A stretch of DNA of 64,000 nucleotides from Scatocola faecipullorum. GTDB taxonomy: Bacteria > Pseudomonadota > Alphaproteobacteria > RF32 > CAG-239. The notes beneath the pieces are model-generated. The model was not told where the DNA came from and ran no database searches. It worked only from the letters and a program-made list of their open reading frames with translations. Shown here in pieces: positions 50,012 through 59,432 of the stretch. The stretch lies in contig DVNC01000021.1 of the NCBI GenBank assembly GCA_018714685.1, positions 1 to 64,000 on the forward strand, given 5' to 3'. Each line of letters begins with the position of its first letter. Within the stretch, counting starts at the first letter, position 1. The position numbers and the translations under genes were made by a program.

Positions 50012-50749
50012 TTAGATCATAGCCATACCGCCGTTGATATTAATGGTTTGGCCGGTAATGTATTGAGCTTCATCAGAAGCCAAGAAAGCAACAACGTTAG
50101 CGATGTCCTGAGCTTCGCCGAGTTTGCCTTCGGGGATTTTTGCCAGCAAAGCAGCTTTTACATCTTCAGGCAGAACATCGGTCATCGGGGTACGAATAAA
50201 GCCCGGTGCGATGGAGTTGACGGTAATACCGCGGGAACCGACTTCCTGAGCCAGACATTTGTTCATGGCAATCATACCGGCTTTGGAAGCGGAATAGTTA
50301 GCCTGTCCGGCGTTACCGGTAACACCGACGACGGAAGCAATGCCGATGATGCGGCCGAAACGGCGTTTCATCATGCCGCGGACGGCAGCTTTAGCTAATT
50401 TGAAACCGGCGGACAGGTTAACGTCCAAAACCAGCTGCCAATCTTCATCGCTCATACGGATAAACAGATTGTCGCGGGTTAAGCCGGCATTGTTTACCAG
50501 AATATCGATACGGCCGAGTTTTTCTTCAACCTGAGCAACCAGATTTTTAACATCTTCCGGGTTAGTCAGGTTAGCGGTGAAGACTTCAACGCGGTCGCCC
50601 AGTTCGGCTTTCAGTTTTTCCATCGGTTCAGCACGCATGTCGGTCAGAGCCAGTGTGGCACCCTGTTTGTGCAGAGTGCGGGCAATTTTATCACCCAAAC
50701 CGCCGGCGGCACCGGTGATGAGAGCTACTTTGTCATGTAATTCAAACAT
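50012..50749 (-). CDS. fabG: 3-oxoacyl-[acyl-carrier-protein] reductase
   Basis: NADPH-dependent reductase of fatty-acid elongation, 245 residues. The Rossmann motif TGAAGGLGDKIARTL precedes NNAGLTRDNLFIRM, the catalytic Ser in IASVVGVTGN and Tyr-x3-Lys in QANYSASKAGM. The C-terminus has ITGQTININGGMAM. It follows fabD by 25 bases. acpP and fabF, usually next, are replaced here by a terminator. Confidence 0.95.
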   Translation of the reverse strand: MFELHDKVALITGAAGGLGDKIARTLHKQGATLALTDMRAEPMEKLKAELGDRVEVFTANLTNPEDVKNLVAQVEEKLGRIDILVNNAGLTRDNLFIRMSDEDWQLVLDVNLSAGFKLAKAAVRGMMKRRFGRIIGIASVVGVTGNAGQANYSASKAGMIAMNKCLAQEVGSRGITVNSIAPGFIRTPMTDVLPEDVKAALLAKIPEGKLGEAQDIANVVAFLASDEAQYITGQTININGGMAMI

Positions 50750-50774
50750 AAATAAGTTCCTTTTGTTGTTCGAG

Positions 50775-51719
50775 TTATAAATCTTTTGCCAGAGCCTCGA
50801 TTTCGGCGACGGAGCCGACCGAGACGGCGTTTATTTCTTTATGGCTGCGCTTAATAATTCCCGAGAGAACTTTGCCGGCGCCGAGTTCAACAACGTCGGT
50901 GACGCCCTGATCAGCCATATAATTGACGCTTTCACGCCAGCGGACCGACCCGGTTACCTGTTCAATCAGATGTTTGACAATTTCTTTTTCATCGCTGATA
51001 GCCGTTGCCAAAACGTTGGCAATGAGCGGAATTTCAGCTTTATGAGCTTCGACTTCTGCCAGAGCTTTAGCCATAACTTCAGCCGCAGGCTGCATCAGAG
51101 GACTGTGGAAAGGTGCGCTGACCGGAAGTTTGATACAGCGCTTGGCTCCGAATTCAGAGGCAATTTCAACGGCTTTGTCGATGGCGGCCATATGTCCGGA
51201 AAGGACGACCTGGCCGTCAGCATTGTCATTGGCGGCAACACAAAGGTTGTTATCGTCAGCGCAGGCTTCAGCCAAAGCCTGGACATCCTGATAAGAAACG
51301 CCAATCACAGCAGCCATGCCGCCGACCCCGACCGGGACGGCCTGTTGCATAGCTTCACCGCGGGTCCGCAACAGTTTTGCGGTATCGCGCAGAGAGAAGA
51401 CGCCGGCAGCGCAAGCAGCCGAATATTCACCCAAAGAATGTCCGGCGACAAAGCTGGCTTTGTCTTTCAGTTTGATTCCGAAATCTTTTTCCAATACGCG
51501 AACGACGGCCATGGAATTGGCCATAAGGGCAGGCTGGGCATTGGCGGTGAGCGTCAGCTCGTGTTCCGGCCCTTCAACCATCAATTTGAACAAATCCTGA
51601 GAAACAGCGTCGTTGACTTCTTGAAATACGTCCCGTGCCGACTGAAAATTATCGGCAAGTTCTTTCCCCATGCCGACAAATTGTGAACCCTGGCCGGGGA
51701 ATACAAAGGTATATTTCAT
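50775..51719 (-). CDS. fabD: Malonyl-CoA:ACP transacylase
   Basis: Loads malonyl groups on the acyl carrier protein, 314 residues. FVFPGQGSQFVGMGKELA at the N-terminus, catalytic Ser in AGHSLGEYSAACAAG, Arg in LRTRGEAMQQA, and catalytic His in SAPFHSPLM. First gene of the fabD-fabG pair. Confidence 0.96.
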   Translation of the reverse strand: MKYTFVFPGQGSQFVGMGKELADNFQSARDVFQEVNDAVSQDLFKLMVEGPEHELTLTANAQPALMANSMAVVRVLEKDFGIKLKDKASFVAGHSLGEYSAACAAGVFSLRDTAKLLRTRGEAMQQAVPVGVGGMAAVIGVSYQDVQALAEACADDNNLCVAANDNADGQVVLSGHMAAIDKAVEIASEFGAKRCIKLPVSAPFHSPLMQPAAEVMAKALAEVEAHKAEIPLIANVLATAISDEKEIVKHLIEQVTGSVRWRESVNYMADQGVTDVVELGAGKVLSGIIKRSHKEINAVSVGSVAEIEALAKDL

Positions 51720-51900
51720 CTAAAAAACCTCTATTTGTTATTCATATGTACTGTTCAGGTTTAGCGTTTTTGTGCAAAAAGTCAAGTTTTAATCCGCGGT
51801 TAGTCAGAGGTTTGCGGCAGCGGGGATTTTTGCAAAATTAATAATCTGTTGATGATTTCTGACTATAATGGGCTTAATTTTGGATAAACAGGTGAGAAAA

Positions 51901-54228
51901 ATGGCTAAAAAGAAAACCAAAAAACAAAAATCTTTAATGCGGCGGCTGATTGAACGCTTGGGCGGGCTGATTCTTATTTTAATTTTTATTGCGGTTTTTG
52001 CCGCCGTGGCGGGTTATCATCCTCAGGATCCCGGTGCCAATGCCGCAGGGGTGCTGCCGGTGCGTAACTATCTTGGTTATCCGGGAGCTTATCTTGCCGA
52101 TTGTGTTTTAAAGAGTTTTGGTTTGGCTTTGCCGGTATTTCTACTGGCTTTTCCGGTTTGGGGCTATACGCTGCTGCGGCAAAAAGAATTTTTGCATCCG
52201 TACAGCCGGACGGCGGCCTGGATTTTGGGAGTTAATTTTTTTGCCGCATTTCTGGCCTTGCTTCCTTCGTGGATGGGCGCTTTCGAAATGGGCGGATTTA
52301 TGGGAAAATTTTTAAGCCGCCATTTGATGAGTTTTATCAGCATTATTTATAAATACGGTTATGCGCAGGTATGGGTTGGGGCCATTTTGCTGTTGCTGGC
52401 CTGGCTCGCTTTTGATTATGTTATGGGAATTACTTATAAAACCTGGTGGAAAGGTATCCGTACCGCGGCATTGGCGGTTTGGAAGGTTCTGAAGGCTTTC
52501 AAATCAGCTTTTGCGCTGATGTTCAGTTTCCGCAAGCGTCCGTATTTGCCGGAAGAGGCGGACAAACCGGCCAAGAAAAGCCGCAAAGCGGGTAAAGCCA
52601 AAGCGAAAGCTGAAGAAGAACGGATTGAACCGGGATTTGGCGAACGTCAGATTGCGGCGCGGGAGGAAAAACCGGCGGACAAAGCGCCGCTTCGCAAGGA
52701 AAAGAATATGCCGAAAGGAGATGTTTCGGATGACGGTTATCAACGTCCGAGCGTTGATTTGCTGAAACGTCCGAAAGACAAGGGCGGTAACAATGTCAGC
52801 AAAGAAGAGCTGGACAATATTGCCCGGGAATTGGAAAGCGTGTTGCAGGAGTTCGGCGTCAACGGCAAAATCGTGAAGGTTCGTCCGGGACCGGTGGTTA
52901 CGTTATATGAGCTTGAACCGGCGCCGGGAACCAAGTCGGCCCGGGTTATCGGTTTGGCCGATGATATTGCCCGTTCGATGTCGGTGATTTCGGTTCGTAT
53001 TGCGGTGGTTCCGGGCTGCAATACCATCGGTATTGAATTGCCGAACAAAAACCGTGAAACGGTTTGGCTGCGCGATTTGTTTGAAGATCCGGATTTTATG
53101 AATTCCAAAAATGAGCTGAACGTTGTTTTGGGCAAAGACATCGGCGGCAAAGATGTGTATGCCGATTTGAGCAAAATGCCGCACTTGCTGGTTGCCGGTA
53201 CGACCGGTTCCGGTAAATCCGTGGGGGTCAATTCAATGATTTTATCATTGTTGTTCCGTATGCGTCCGGAAGAATGCAAATTGATTATGATTGACCCGAA
53301 AATGCTTGAATTTTCAATGTATAACGGGATTCCGCATCTGTTGACTCCGGTTATTACCGACCCGGCCAAGGCGGTTATCGGTTTGAAATGGGCGGTTAAG
53401 GAGATGGAAGACCGCTATCGGGCAATGGCGCAGCTGAATGTGCGCAATATTGCCGGCTATAACCAAAAACTGGCCGAGCTGCGGGCCAGCGGAAAATCGG
53501 TTAAGCGAACGGTTCAAACCGGATTTGACAGCGAAACCGGCAAACCTATCTATGAAGAGCAGGAGCTGGATTTGACTCCGTTGCCTTATATTGTGATTGT
53601 GGTGGATGAAATGGCCGACTTGATGCTGGTGGCCGGCAAAGAAGTCGAGGCGGCTATTCAGCGTTTGGCCCAAATGGCACGTGCGGCCGGGCTGCATCTG
53701 ATTATGTCAACCCAGCGTCCGTCGGTTGACGTTATTACCGGTACGATTAAGGCCAATTTCCCGACCCGCATTTCTTTTCAGGTTACTTCCAAAATCGACA
53801 GCCGCACCATTCTCGGTGAGCAGGGGGCCGAGCAGCTGCTGGGCAAAGGCGATATGCTTTATATGCCGGCCGGTTTGCGCCCGATCCGTATTCACGGAGC
53901 TTTTGCCAGCGATGCCGAGATAGAGGGCGTGGTTGAGTTTATCAAGTCGCAGAAGGCGCCGGAATATGTTGAAGGGGTTACCGCAGGAGAACTGAATGAA
54001 AAGGACAGCGGTGCAGTCTTTGACAAAGGCGATTTCGGCGGCGGAGGCGAAGAAGACCTTTACGCTCAGGCGGTGGCGATTGTTCAGCAGGACAAGAAAG
54101 CGTCAACCAGCTATATTCAGCGTAAGCTGCGTATCGGTTATAACCGGGCGGCTTCATTAATTGACCGTATGGAGCAGGAAGGGTTGATATCGGCGGCTGA
54201 TCATGTGGGACGCCGTGAAGTTCTTTAA
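51901..54228 (+). CDS. ftsK: DNA translocase FtsK
   Basis: Septal DNA pump that clears chromosomes and activates XerCD at dif. It has 775 residues from ATG 51901, with AGGTGAG upstream; an ATG at 51868 is less likely. Four N-terminal membrane helices (about 20-175), then a short Lys/Glu-rich linker, so shorter than E. coli FtsK (1,329). The motor has VAGTTGSGKSVGVNSMIL (Walker A) and IVVVDEMADLML (Walker B). The gamma winged helix at the end (SYIQRKLRIGYNRAASLIDR) reads KOPS-type sequences. XerD is at 39.8 kb. Confidence 0.96.
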   Translation: MAKKKTKKQKSLMRRLIERLGGLILILIFIAVFAAVAGYHPQDPGANAAGVLPVRNYLGYPGAYLADCVLKSFGLALPVFLLAFPVWGYTLLRQKEFLHPYSRTAAWILGVNFFAAFLALLPSWMGAFEMGGFMGKFLSRHLMSFISIIYKYGYAQVWVGAILLLLAWLAFDYVMGITYKTWWKGIRTAALAVWKVLKAFKSAFALMFSFRKRPYLPEEADKPAKKSRKAGKAKAKAEEERIEPGFGERQIAAREEKPADKAPLRKEKNMPKGDVSDDGYQRPSVDLLKRPKDKGGNNVSKEELDNIARELESVLQEFGVNGKIVKVRPGPVVTLYELEPAPGTKSARVIGLADDIARSMSVISVRIAVVPGCNTIGIELPNKNRETVWLRDLFEDPDFMNSKNELNVVLGKDIGGKDVYADLSKMPHLLVAGTTGSGKSVGVNSMILSLLFRMRPEECKLIMIDPKMLEFSMYNGIPHLLTPVITDPAKAVIGLKWAVKEMEDRYRAMAQLNVRNIAGYNQKLAELRASGKSVKRTVQTGFDSETGKPIYEEQELDLTPLPYIVIVVDEMADLMLVAGKEVEAAIQRLAQMARAAGLHLIMSTQRPSVDVITGTIKANFPTRISFQVTSKIDSRTILGEQGAEQLLGKGDMLYMPAGLRPIRIHGAFASDAEIEGVVEFIKSQKAPEYVEGVTAGELNEKDSGAVFDKGDFGGGGEEDLYAQAVAIVQQDKKASTSYIQRKLRIGYNRAASLIDRMEQEGLISAADHVGRREVL

Positions 54229-54338
54229 TTAAAAGCTGTCGGACTTCCGCATAAGCGGGATTTGTTAATTCTTGCAGAAGAGTTTCCAGTTCTTGCAAGT
54301 GACAATAAGAACTATGGCGAATTTCAAACACGCGGGTA

Positions 54339-54364
54339 TAAAAAAGCCCCGTTTGAACGGGGCT
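54339..54364 (-). terminator. Terminator of grpE
   Basis: On the minus strand AGCCCCGT, loop TCAA, ACGGGGCT, then TTTTTATA. It sits in the 155-base gap between convergent ftsK and grpE. Confidence 0.88.
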
Positions 54365-54383
54365 GTGAACGGGCTTTGCAGGA

Positions 54384-54962
54384 TTATTTTCCGCCTTTGG
54401 TAACAACGACCATGGCTTCCCGCAGAATACGGTCGTTCAGCATATAGCCGGTTTGCAATTCGGCAATGATTGTGCCGTTGGGTTTTTCTTTGTCTTCGAC
54501 TTCCTGAATGACCTGATGAAAGTTCGGATCAAAAACGGTGTCCATAATTTCCATTTTTTTGATGCCGAATTTGTTAAAGACTTTGGTGAGTTCGTTTTCG
54601 GTCAGTTCAACACCTTTACGCAGCGCTTCGCAGTTTTCGGAATTGTCTTTGCCGATGGCGTCGATGGCGCGGTGCAGATTGTCGGCAACGGTCAACAGAT
54701 CTTTGGCAAAAGACGAAATGGCATATTTGTTGTTTTTTTCAATTTCCTGAGCGCAGCGTTTTTTGGTGTTTTCGGCATCAGCGTAAGCGCGCAGAAATTC
54801 TTCTTTCAGCTGGCGGTTTTCGGCTTGGAGTTTTTCGATTTCGTCATCAGCTGCAGCGGTTTTTGCTTCCTCTTCCTCAGCGGCGATTTCTTCTTCTGCC
54901 TCGGTAATATCTTCGTTCAAATTTTCTTTATCGGGGGCGGGTTCTTTTTTGAACTTTTTCAT
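54384..54962 (-). CDS. grpE: Nucleotide exchange factor GrpE
   Basis: Co-chaperone that releases ADP from DnaK, 192 residues. A Glu-rich disordered N-terminus and a long coiled coil (about 40-95, DEIEKLQAENRQLKEEFLRA) are followed by RAYADAENTKKRCAQEIEKN and the C-terminal beta wing (MEIMDTVFDPNFHQVIQEVE, TGYMLNDRILREAMVVVTKG). hrcA, its usual partner, is not adjacent. In many alphaproteobacteria grpE neighbours rph; here a glycogen-synthase-like gene lies between. Confidence 0.95.
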   Translation of the reverse strand: MKKFKKEPAPDKENLNEDITEAEEEIAAEEEEAKTAAADDEIEKLQAENRQLKEEFLRAYADAENTKKRCAQEIEKNNKYAISSFAKDLLTVADNLHRAIDAIGKDNSENCEALRKGVELTENELTKVFNKFGIKKMEIMDTVFDPNFHQVIQEVEDKEKPNGTIIAELQTGYMLNDRILREAMVVVTKGGK

Positions 54963-55131
54963 TATTTTTCCTCTTTAAATTTTTTTAGAAAGCATGTATA
55001 TATAGAGGAAATTTAGTAACTAAAGTATAACAAGTCAAGAGTAATAACAGTTTAATTTTAAATCTGGATTTTTTGGCTGACTGCGTTACAATTAGATTAA
55101 TTATTTTTCTTGATGAAGAGAGTTAACAGAT

Positions 55132-57171
55132 ATGAATGCCAATGCCGTGAATTTTGATGTGCAAAATCAGCTAAGACCACTACCAAAAGCCTTTAATAAA
55201 AAGAAATTTGTTCTCTCTTATAATGTTGTCAACAATCCCATTCTCTCCGAAATTCAGAACCTTTCCAAAAAACAATGTCTAGGAAAAAATCCCTGGCCGG
55301 AAATTCAAAAAATCAATTCATGGATGATTTCGGCCGAAACCGCCACTTTTATGAAGTGGGGCGGTTTAGGAATGATCGCATCCGAGCTGCCGGAAGTTTT
55401 TAACCATGTTTTCGGCAAAAACGGCGAGCAGCTTTCAGTGGTTACCCCGATGTATCTGGGAGACACCAAAAAGAAAAAAGCGGCTTTTGAAGGCGATGTT
55501 TATACCGGTACCGAAAACAAGAAAATCCAGCTGAAGAAAATCAGGGTTATCACGGTTCCGTTTGCCGCCGACCGGCCGGCACTGCATAAGTTTAAAGTAA
55601 CGGTTTATACCGGCGTTTTCAATAATACGAATTATATTTTTCTGGCCAATGACCGCTTTTTTTCAATCAATCCGCATCCGGACAATCCGTCGGCCCAGGA
55701 CGGCTGTTATGTGATGAACGAGTTCGGAATTAACGAAGTTGAACGTTTTGCTTTCTTTTCCAAAGCGGTTTATGAGCTGCTGAAAGAAATTTTTGAAGGA
55801 AAAATTAAGGACATTTCCCGGCCCAATGTTTTGATTGCCAATGACTGGCACAGCGGTGCGCTGTCCGGCCTGACCAAGTATTTTACCAAAGCGCAGATTG
55901 AAGCGCAGCGGATGAGTCCGGAGCTGGCGGAGAAAATGAAGGCATTGCCGATTGTGCATGTCGCGCATCATTTGGGTTATCAGGGGTGGGATTATGACAA
56001 TACTTCCCGCATTTTGAATTCGCTTTATGAAAACACGGCAACGTTGGTGTTCAAAAATGCCAAAGCGATTAAGAACAGCAATCCCCGGGCAACAAATACT
56101 CTGATTGTGAGCGACTGTTATAATCAGGCTTCCTGCAATTTTCATCTGGCAGACAGGGTGGTAACCGTTTCCAAAAACTATATGGAAGAAGTTTCCAAGG
56201 AATTGGGGTTTGGTTTTGATTTTCGCGATATTTTGAAAATACGCAAAGATCACCGCAATTTCTTCGGGATTGTCAACGGTTATGAAAAAAAGCTCATTTC
56301 GCCGAACAAAGAAAAAATTGAGGGGCTGAACACTTATTTTCAGGGATTTGATTTTCGGGTTTTTGATGAAAACAGTCTTGAGGCCAAAAACCATAATAAA
56401 GCCGAATTCATCAAGTTGATTTCCAAAATTGCTGCGGATCCCGATTATAAGAAATCAGTCATTCCCCTGATAGACATTTATAAATTTGAGGATATTTCCC
56501 AGTCAGTCAAAAATCCGGCGGAGACGCCGATTTTTTGCGCAACCAGCCGTCTGGTCGAACAAAAAGGCTATGATATTGCGGCGCAGGCAATTTTGAAGTT
56601 GATTCACGAATTTGACGATTTCAAAAAGGAACTGCCGATTTTTGTGATGGGCGGCGCCGGCGATGATACGAATTTTGCTATTTTGACGCATCTGAAAGAC
56701 AAGATATCCCAAATTAATCCCAAAGCGGGAGAACGTATATTTGTCTTTCGCGGTTATCGGGACCAGTTTGCCTATGCGGTTCAATTGGCTTCGGATTTTT
56801 ATCTGATGCCCTGCCGCTTTGAGCCCTGCGGTCTGACCCAAATGGAAGCCATGGCAAAAGGCGCTCTGCCGGTGGCAATGTCAACGGGCGGGCTGGTCGA
56901 TACGGTTGACGACGGCGTCAACGGTTTCCGTACCGAGGTTTTCTTTACCGAAGGACGGCGGGTTTACGGCAATAATCTGACAGCCAAACGCCTGAAGAAC
57001 AATGTCAACGCTTATGCCGAAACTCTGCAAAAAGTTTTGGATACGTTTTATAATAATCCGCAAACAATTACCGAAATGAAAAAAAATGCCATGATTAAGA
57101 ACTTTGGCTGGGACGTGGAAGACGGGTCGCTGTATAAGTATTACAATCTGCTGCGTTTCGGTCATCTGTAA
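55132..57171 (+). CDS. Glycogen/starch-synthase-like glycosyltransferase (GT5)
   Basis: 679 residues, about 200 longer than ordinary GlgA. The N-terminal Rossmann domain holds SAETATFMKWGGLGMIASEL (the KxGGL nucleotide-sugar site), NDWHSGALSG and VHVAHHLGYQGWDY. The C-terminal domain holds ATSRLVEQKGYDI, FVMGGAGDD and CRFEPCGLTQMEAMAKGALP, which fix the GT5 family. Extra length comes from a ~50-residue N-terminal extension and an insert around 350-440. No glgB, glgC or glgP lies nearby, so the donor and product are not certain. It is monocistronic and inserted between grpE and rph. Confidence 0.82.
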   Translation: MNANAVNFDVQNQLRPLPKAFNKKKFVLSYNVVNNPILSEIQNLSKKQCLGKNPWPEIQKINSWMISAETATFMKWGGLGMIASELPEVFNHVFGKNGEQLSVVTPMYLGDTKKKKAAFEGDVYTGTENKKIQLKKIRVITVPFAADRPALHKFKVTVYTGVFNNTNYIFLANDRFFSINPHPDNPSAQDGCYVMNEFGINEVERFAFFSKAVYELLKEIFEGKIKDISRPNVLIANDWHSGALSGLTKYFTKAQIEAQRMSPELAEKMKALPIVHVAHHLGYQGWDYDNTSRILNSLYENTATLVFKNAKAIKNSNPRATNTLIVSDCYNQASCNFHLADRVVTVSKNYMEEVSKELGFGFDFRDILKIRKDHRNFFGIVNGYEKKLISPNKEKIEGLNTYFQGFDFRVFDENSLEAKNHNKAEFIKLISKIAADPDYKKSVIPLIDIYKFEDISQSVKNPAETPIFCATSRLVEQKGYDIAAQAILKLIHEFDDFKKELPIFVMGGAGDDTNFAILTHLKDKISQINPKAGERIFVFRGYRDQFAYAVQLASDFYLMPCRFEPCGLTQMEAMAKGALPVAMSTGGLVDTVDDGVNGFRTEVFFTEGRRVYGNNLTAKRLKNNVNAYAETLQKVLDTFYNNPQTITEMKKNAMIKNFGWDVEDGSLYKYYNLLRFGHL

Positions 57172-57227
57172 AAATTTGTCTGGCCGGCAACCGGAGCAAT
57201 ATAAATTTATAACTGAAAAGAGAGATA

Positions 57228-57941
57228 ATGATGAGACATTCCGGACGTGAAAATGATGAAATCCGTCAGATTGAGATTATTCCGAATTTTAATCCTTATG
57301 CCGAGGGTTCCTGTTTGATTAAGTGCGGCAACACGCATGTGGTTTGCACCGTGAGCATGGAAGAAAAAGTTCCGGCCTGGCTGAGGGGGCAAAACCGGGG
57401 CTGGATTACTGCCGAGTATGGTATGCTGCCGCGGGCAACGCAAGTCAGAGTTCCCCGTGAACTGAAAAAGCCTTCCGGCAGGACACAGGAAATTCAGCGC
57501 CTTATCGGGCGTTCTTTGCGTGCGGTGGTTGATTTGACCAAAATGAAAGACATTTCCTTGTGTGTGGATTGTGATGTAATTCAGGCCGACGGAGGAACCC
57601 GGACAGCATCGATTACCGGGGGGTTCGTTGCTTTGTCGCTGGCAATGGATAAGCTTTTGGCGATGAAAAAAATTAAGGAAAATCCGATAAAAGAGCATGT
57701 TGCAGCGGTTTCCTGCGCCATTCACGAAGGCTGCAAAGTGGCCGATGTTGATTATATCGAAGATTCCAATGCGCAGGCGGATATGAATTTTGTGCTGACC
57801 GAAAGCGGCAAAATTGTTGAAATTCAGGGAACGGCCGAAGGAAACCCGTTTGAAGAATCCGATTTTAACGAGCTTCTTTCTTTGGCCCGGAAGGGAATTC
57901 GGGAGCTGATTGCCAAGCAGCATGAAGCTTTGGGGAAATAA
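57228..57941 (+). CDS. rph: Ribonuclease PH
   Basis: Phosphorolytic 3' trimming of tRNA precursors, 237 residues. Motifs: IEIIPNFNPYAEGSCLIKCG, WITAEYGMLPRATQ, GRTQEIQRLIGRSLRAV with the phosphate-binding Arg residues, CDVIQADGGTRTASITGG and DLDYIEDSNAQADM-like active site (DVDYIEDSNAQADM). ATG 57231 is an equally good start. rdgB follows 91 bases downstream, a conserved pair. Confidence 0.96.
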   Translation: MMRHSGRENDEIRQIEIIPNFNPYAEGSCLIKCGNTHVVCTVSMEEKVPAWLRGQNRGWITAEYGMLPRATQVRVPRELKKPSGRTQEIQRLIGRSLRAVVDLTKMKDISLCVDCDVIQADGGTRTASITGGFVALSLAMDKLLAMKKIKENPIKEHVAAVSCAIHEGCKVADVDYIEDSNAQADMNFVLTESGKIVEIQGTAEGNPFEESDFNELLSLARKGIRELIAKQHEALGK

Positions 57942-58032
57942 CAGTTCTTTACAAACGAAAAGTTTCTGATATTTTGAAGGTGAGAAAACCATTATTAAAA
58001 TATTAGATGTCAAATTAAAAAGAGCAGAAGTT

Positions 58033-58644
58033 ATGGAAATCAAAAAATTAGTGATTGCTTCGCACAATCAGGGAAAAGTCGGTGAAATCCGTGAAATGCT
58101 GATGCCTTACGGGGTGGAAGTGGTTTCGGCGGGGGAACTTGGTTTGCCTGATGTTGAAGAAACGGCGACGACTTTTGAAGGAAATGCCAGGCTGAAAGCC
58201 TGTGCTTTGGCCAAACTATCGGGACTGCCTTGTCTGGCGGACGATTCCGGTTTGTGTGTCGATGCACTGGACGGGCGGCCGGGAGTTTTTACCGCACGTT
58301 ATGCGCCGAACCGCGATTTTGACAAGGGCATGGATAAACTTTTGGCGGAACTGAAAGATGTTTTGGCAAAAAATTCTTCCCGCGGGCGCAAGGCTCATTT
58401 TTCTTGTTGTCTGGCGCTGGCTTTGCCCGAGAATCCGGAAGGAGCGGCTGTTTTCAAAGGTTTTGTTGACGGGAAAATTGCCGAAGCCAAAGCCGGCAGC
58501 AACGGTTTCGGCTTTGATGCGGTTTTTGTTCCCGATGAGGGAGACGGCCGAACTTTTGCCCAGATGGAGGCGGCGGAAAAAGATAAAATATCGCACCGCG
58601 GCCGGGCTTTGGAAAAATTTGTTAAAGAAATTTTTGCCAATTAG
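58033..58644 (+). CDS. rdgB: Non-canonical purine NTP pyrophosphatase (RdgB/HAM1)
   Basis: Hydrolyses dITP, XTP and similar mutagenic nucleotides, 203 residues. LVIASHNQGKVGEIREML at the N-terminus, ETATTFEGNARLKACALAK, CLADDSGLCVDALDGRPGVF with metal Asp, and NGFGFDAVFVPDEG. hemW, often next in this class, is replaced by murU after a strong terminator. Confidence 0.96.
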   Translation: MEIKKLVIASHNQGKVGEIREMLMPYGVEVVSAGELGLPDVEETATTFEGNARLKACALAKLSGLPCLADDSGLCVDALDGRPGVFTARYAPNRDFDKGMDKLLAELKDVLAKNSSRGRKAHFSCCLALALPENPEGAAVFKGFVDGKIAEAKAGSNGFGFDAVFVPDEGDGRTFAQMEAAEKDKISHRGRALEKFVKEIFAN

Positions 58645-58657
58645 GCGTAAAAAGCAA

Positions 58658-58688
58658 GGAGAGCGGGAACGCTCTCCGTTTTTATTTT
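58658..58688 (+). terminator. Terminator of rph-rdgB
   Basis: GGAGAGCG, loop GGAA, CGCTCTCC, then GTTTTTATTTT. Confidence 0.92.
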
Positions 58689-58703
58689 AAAGGAAGAAGT
58701 GAG

Positions 58704-59432
58704 ATGACCAAAATTACGCAAGCTTTTATTTTGGCTGCCGGACGAGGAAAAAGAATGTTGCAGCTGACGGACGACAGACCCAAACCGTTGGTCGAAGTTG
58801 CCGGAAAAAGTCTGATAGATTACAATATTCGCCGTTTGGCCGATGCCGGGATAAAAGACTGTGTGGTTAATTTGTGTTACAAGGGCGATATGATTAAAGC
58901 TCATCTGGCCGGCAACAGGGAACTGAATTTTATTTTTTCGGAAGAGGAAGAAGCCTTGGAAACCGGCGGCGGAATTAAACATGCTTTGCCGAAAATGAAG
59001 CGTGAGCCGTTTGTGGTTGTGAACAGTGACGCGCTGTGGACCGAAGCCGAGGGCGGAAATTTGATAAAAGAAATGACGGATGCCTGGGATGATGACAAAT
59101 ATGACATTATGCTGATGCTGCTGCCCTTGGAAAATTCTTATCATACGATGGCAAACGGCGATTATGACATTGATGCCGAGGGCTATCCGGTTCGGCGGCG
59201 CAGCAAAGAGGTTCATGCGGCTTATTTATACGGCGGGGTTTTGATTGTGCATCCGCGGGTGTTTGACAATGAACCGGAAGGCCGTTACTGGCTGATAGAT
59301 ATTTTTGACCGGTTAGAAAAAGCTCACCGTTTGGGATATTATCTGCATAAGGGCAAATGGTTTCATGTCGGAACGCCGGAATCGACCAAGGTTGCCGAAG
59401 ATTATTTCAGTCAGAATCCGCTGTTTAAATAA
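58704..59432 (+). CDS. murU: MurU-like sugar-1-phosphate nucleotidyltransferase
   Basis: 242 residues. The nucleotide-binding signature is AFILAAGRGKRMLQLTDDRP with KPLVEVAGKSLI. ETGGGIKHALP and VVNSDALW (metal Asp) follow, and YGGVLIVHPRVF and WFHVGTPESTKVAEDYF end the fold. In Pseudomonas and alphaproteobacteria MurU makes UDP-MurNAc from recycled MurNAc-1-phosphate made by AmgK, whose gene is normally directly upstream. amgK is absent here, but addB-addA follow, which supports the assignment. It overlaps a convergent HD gene by eight bases. Confidence 0.83.
   Translation: MTKITQAFILAAGRGKRMLQLTDDRPKPLVEVAGKSLIDYNIRRLADAGIKDCVVNLCYKGDMIKAHLAGNRELNFIFSEEEEALETGGGIKHALPKMKREPFVVVNSDALWTEAEGGNLIKEMTDAWDDDKYDIMLMLLPLENSYHTMANGDYDIDAEGYPVRRRSKEVHAAYLYGGVLIVHPRVFDNEPEGRYWLIDIFDRLEKAHRLGYYLHKGKWFHVGTPESTKVAEDYFSQNPLFK

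Noticed and set aside
53978..54406. Leftward reading frame across the ftsK end, with a helical stretch LQELETLLQELTNPAYAEVR in the gap
   Set aside because: Most of it lies opposite the conserved FtsK gamma domain and it crosses the grpE terminator. No ribosome site; the helical stretch is short and likely chance.
57207..58067. 286-codon frame opposite rph
   Set aside because: A shadow of RNase PH; its composition is typical of antisense frames.
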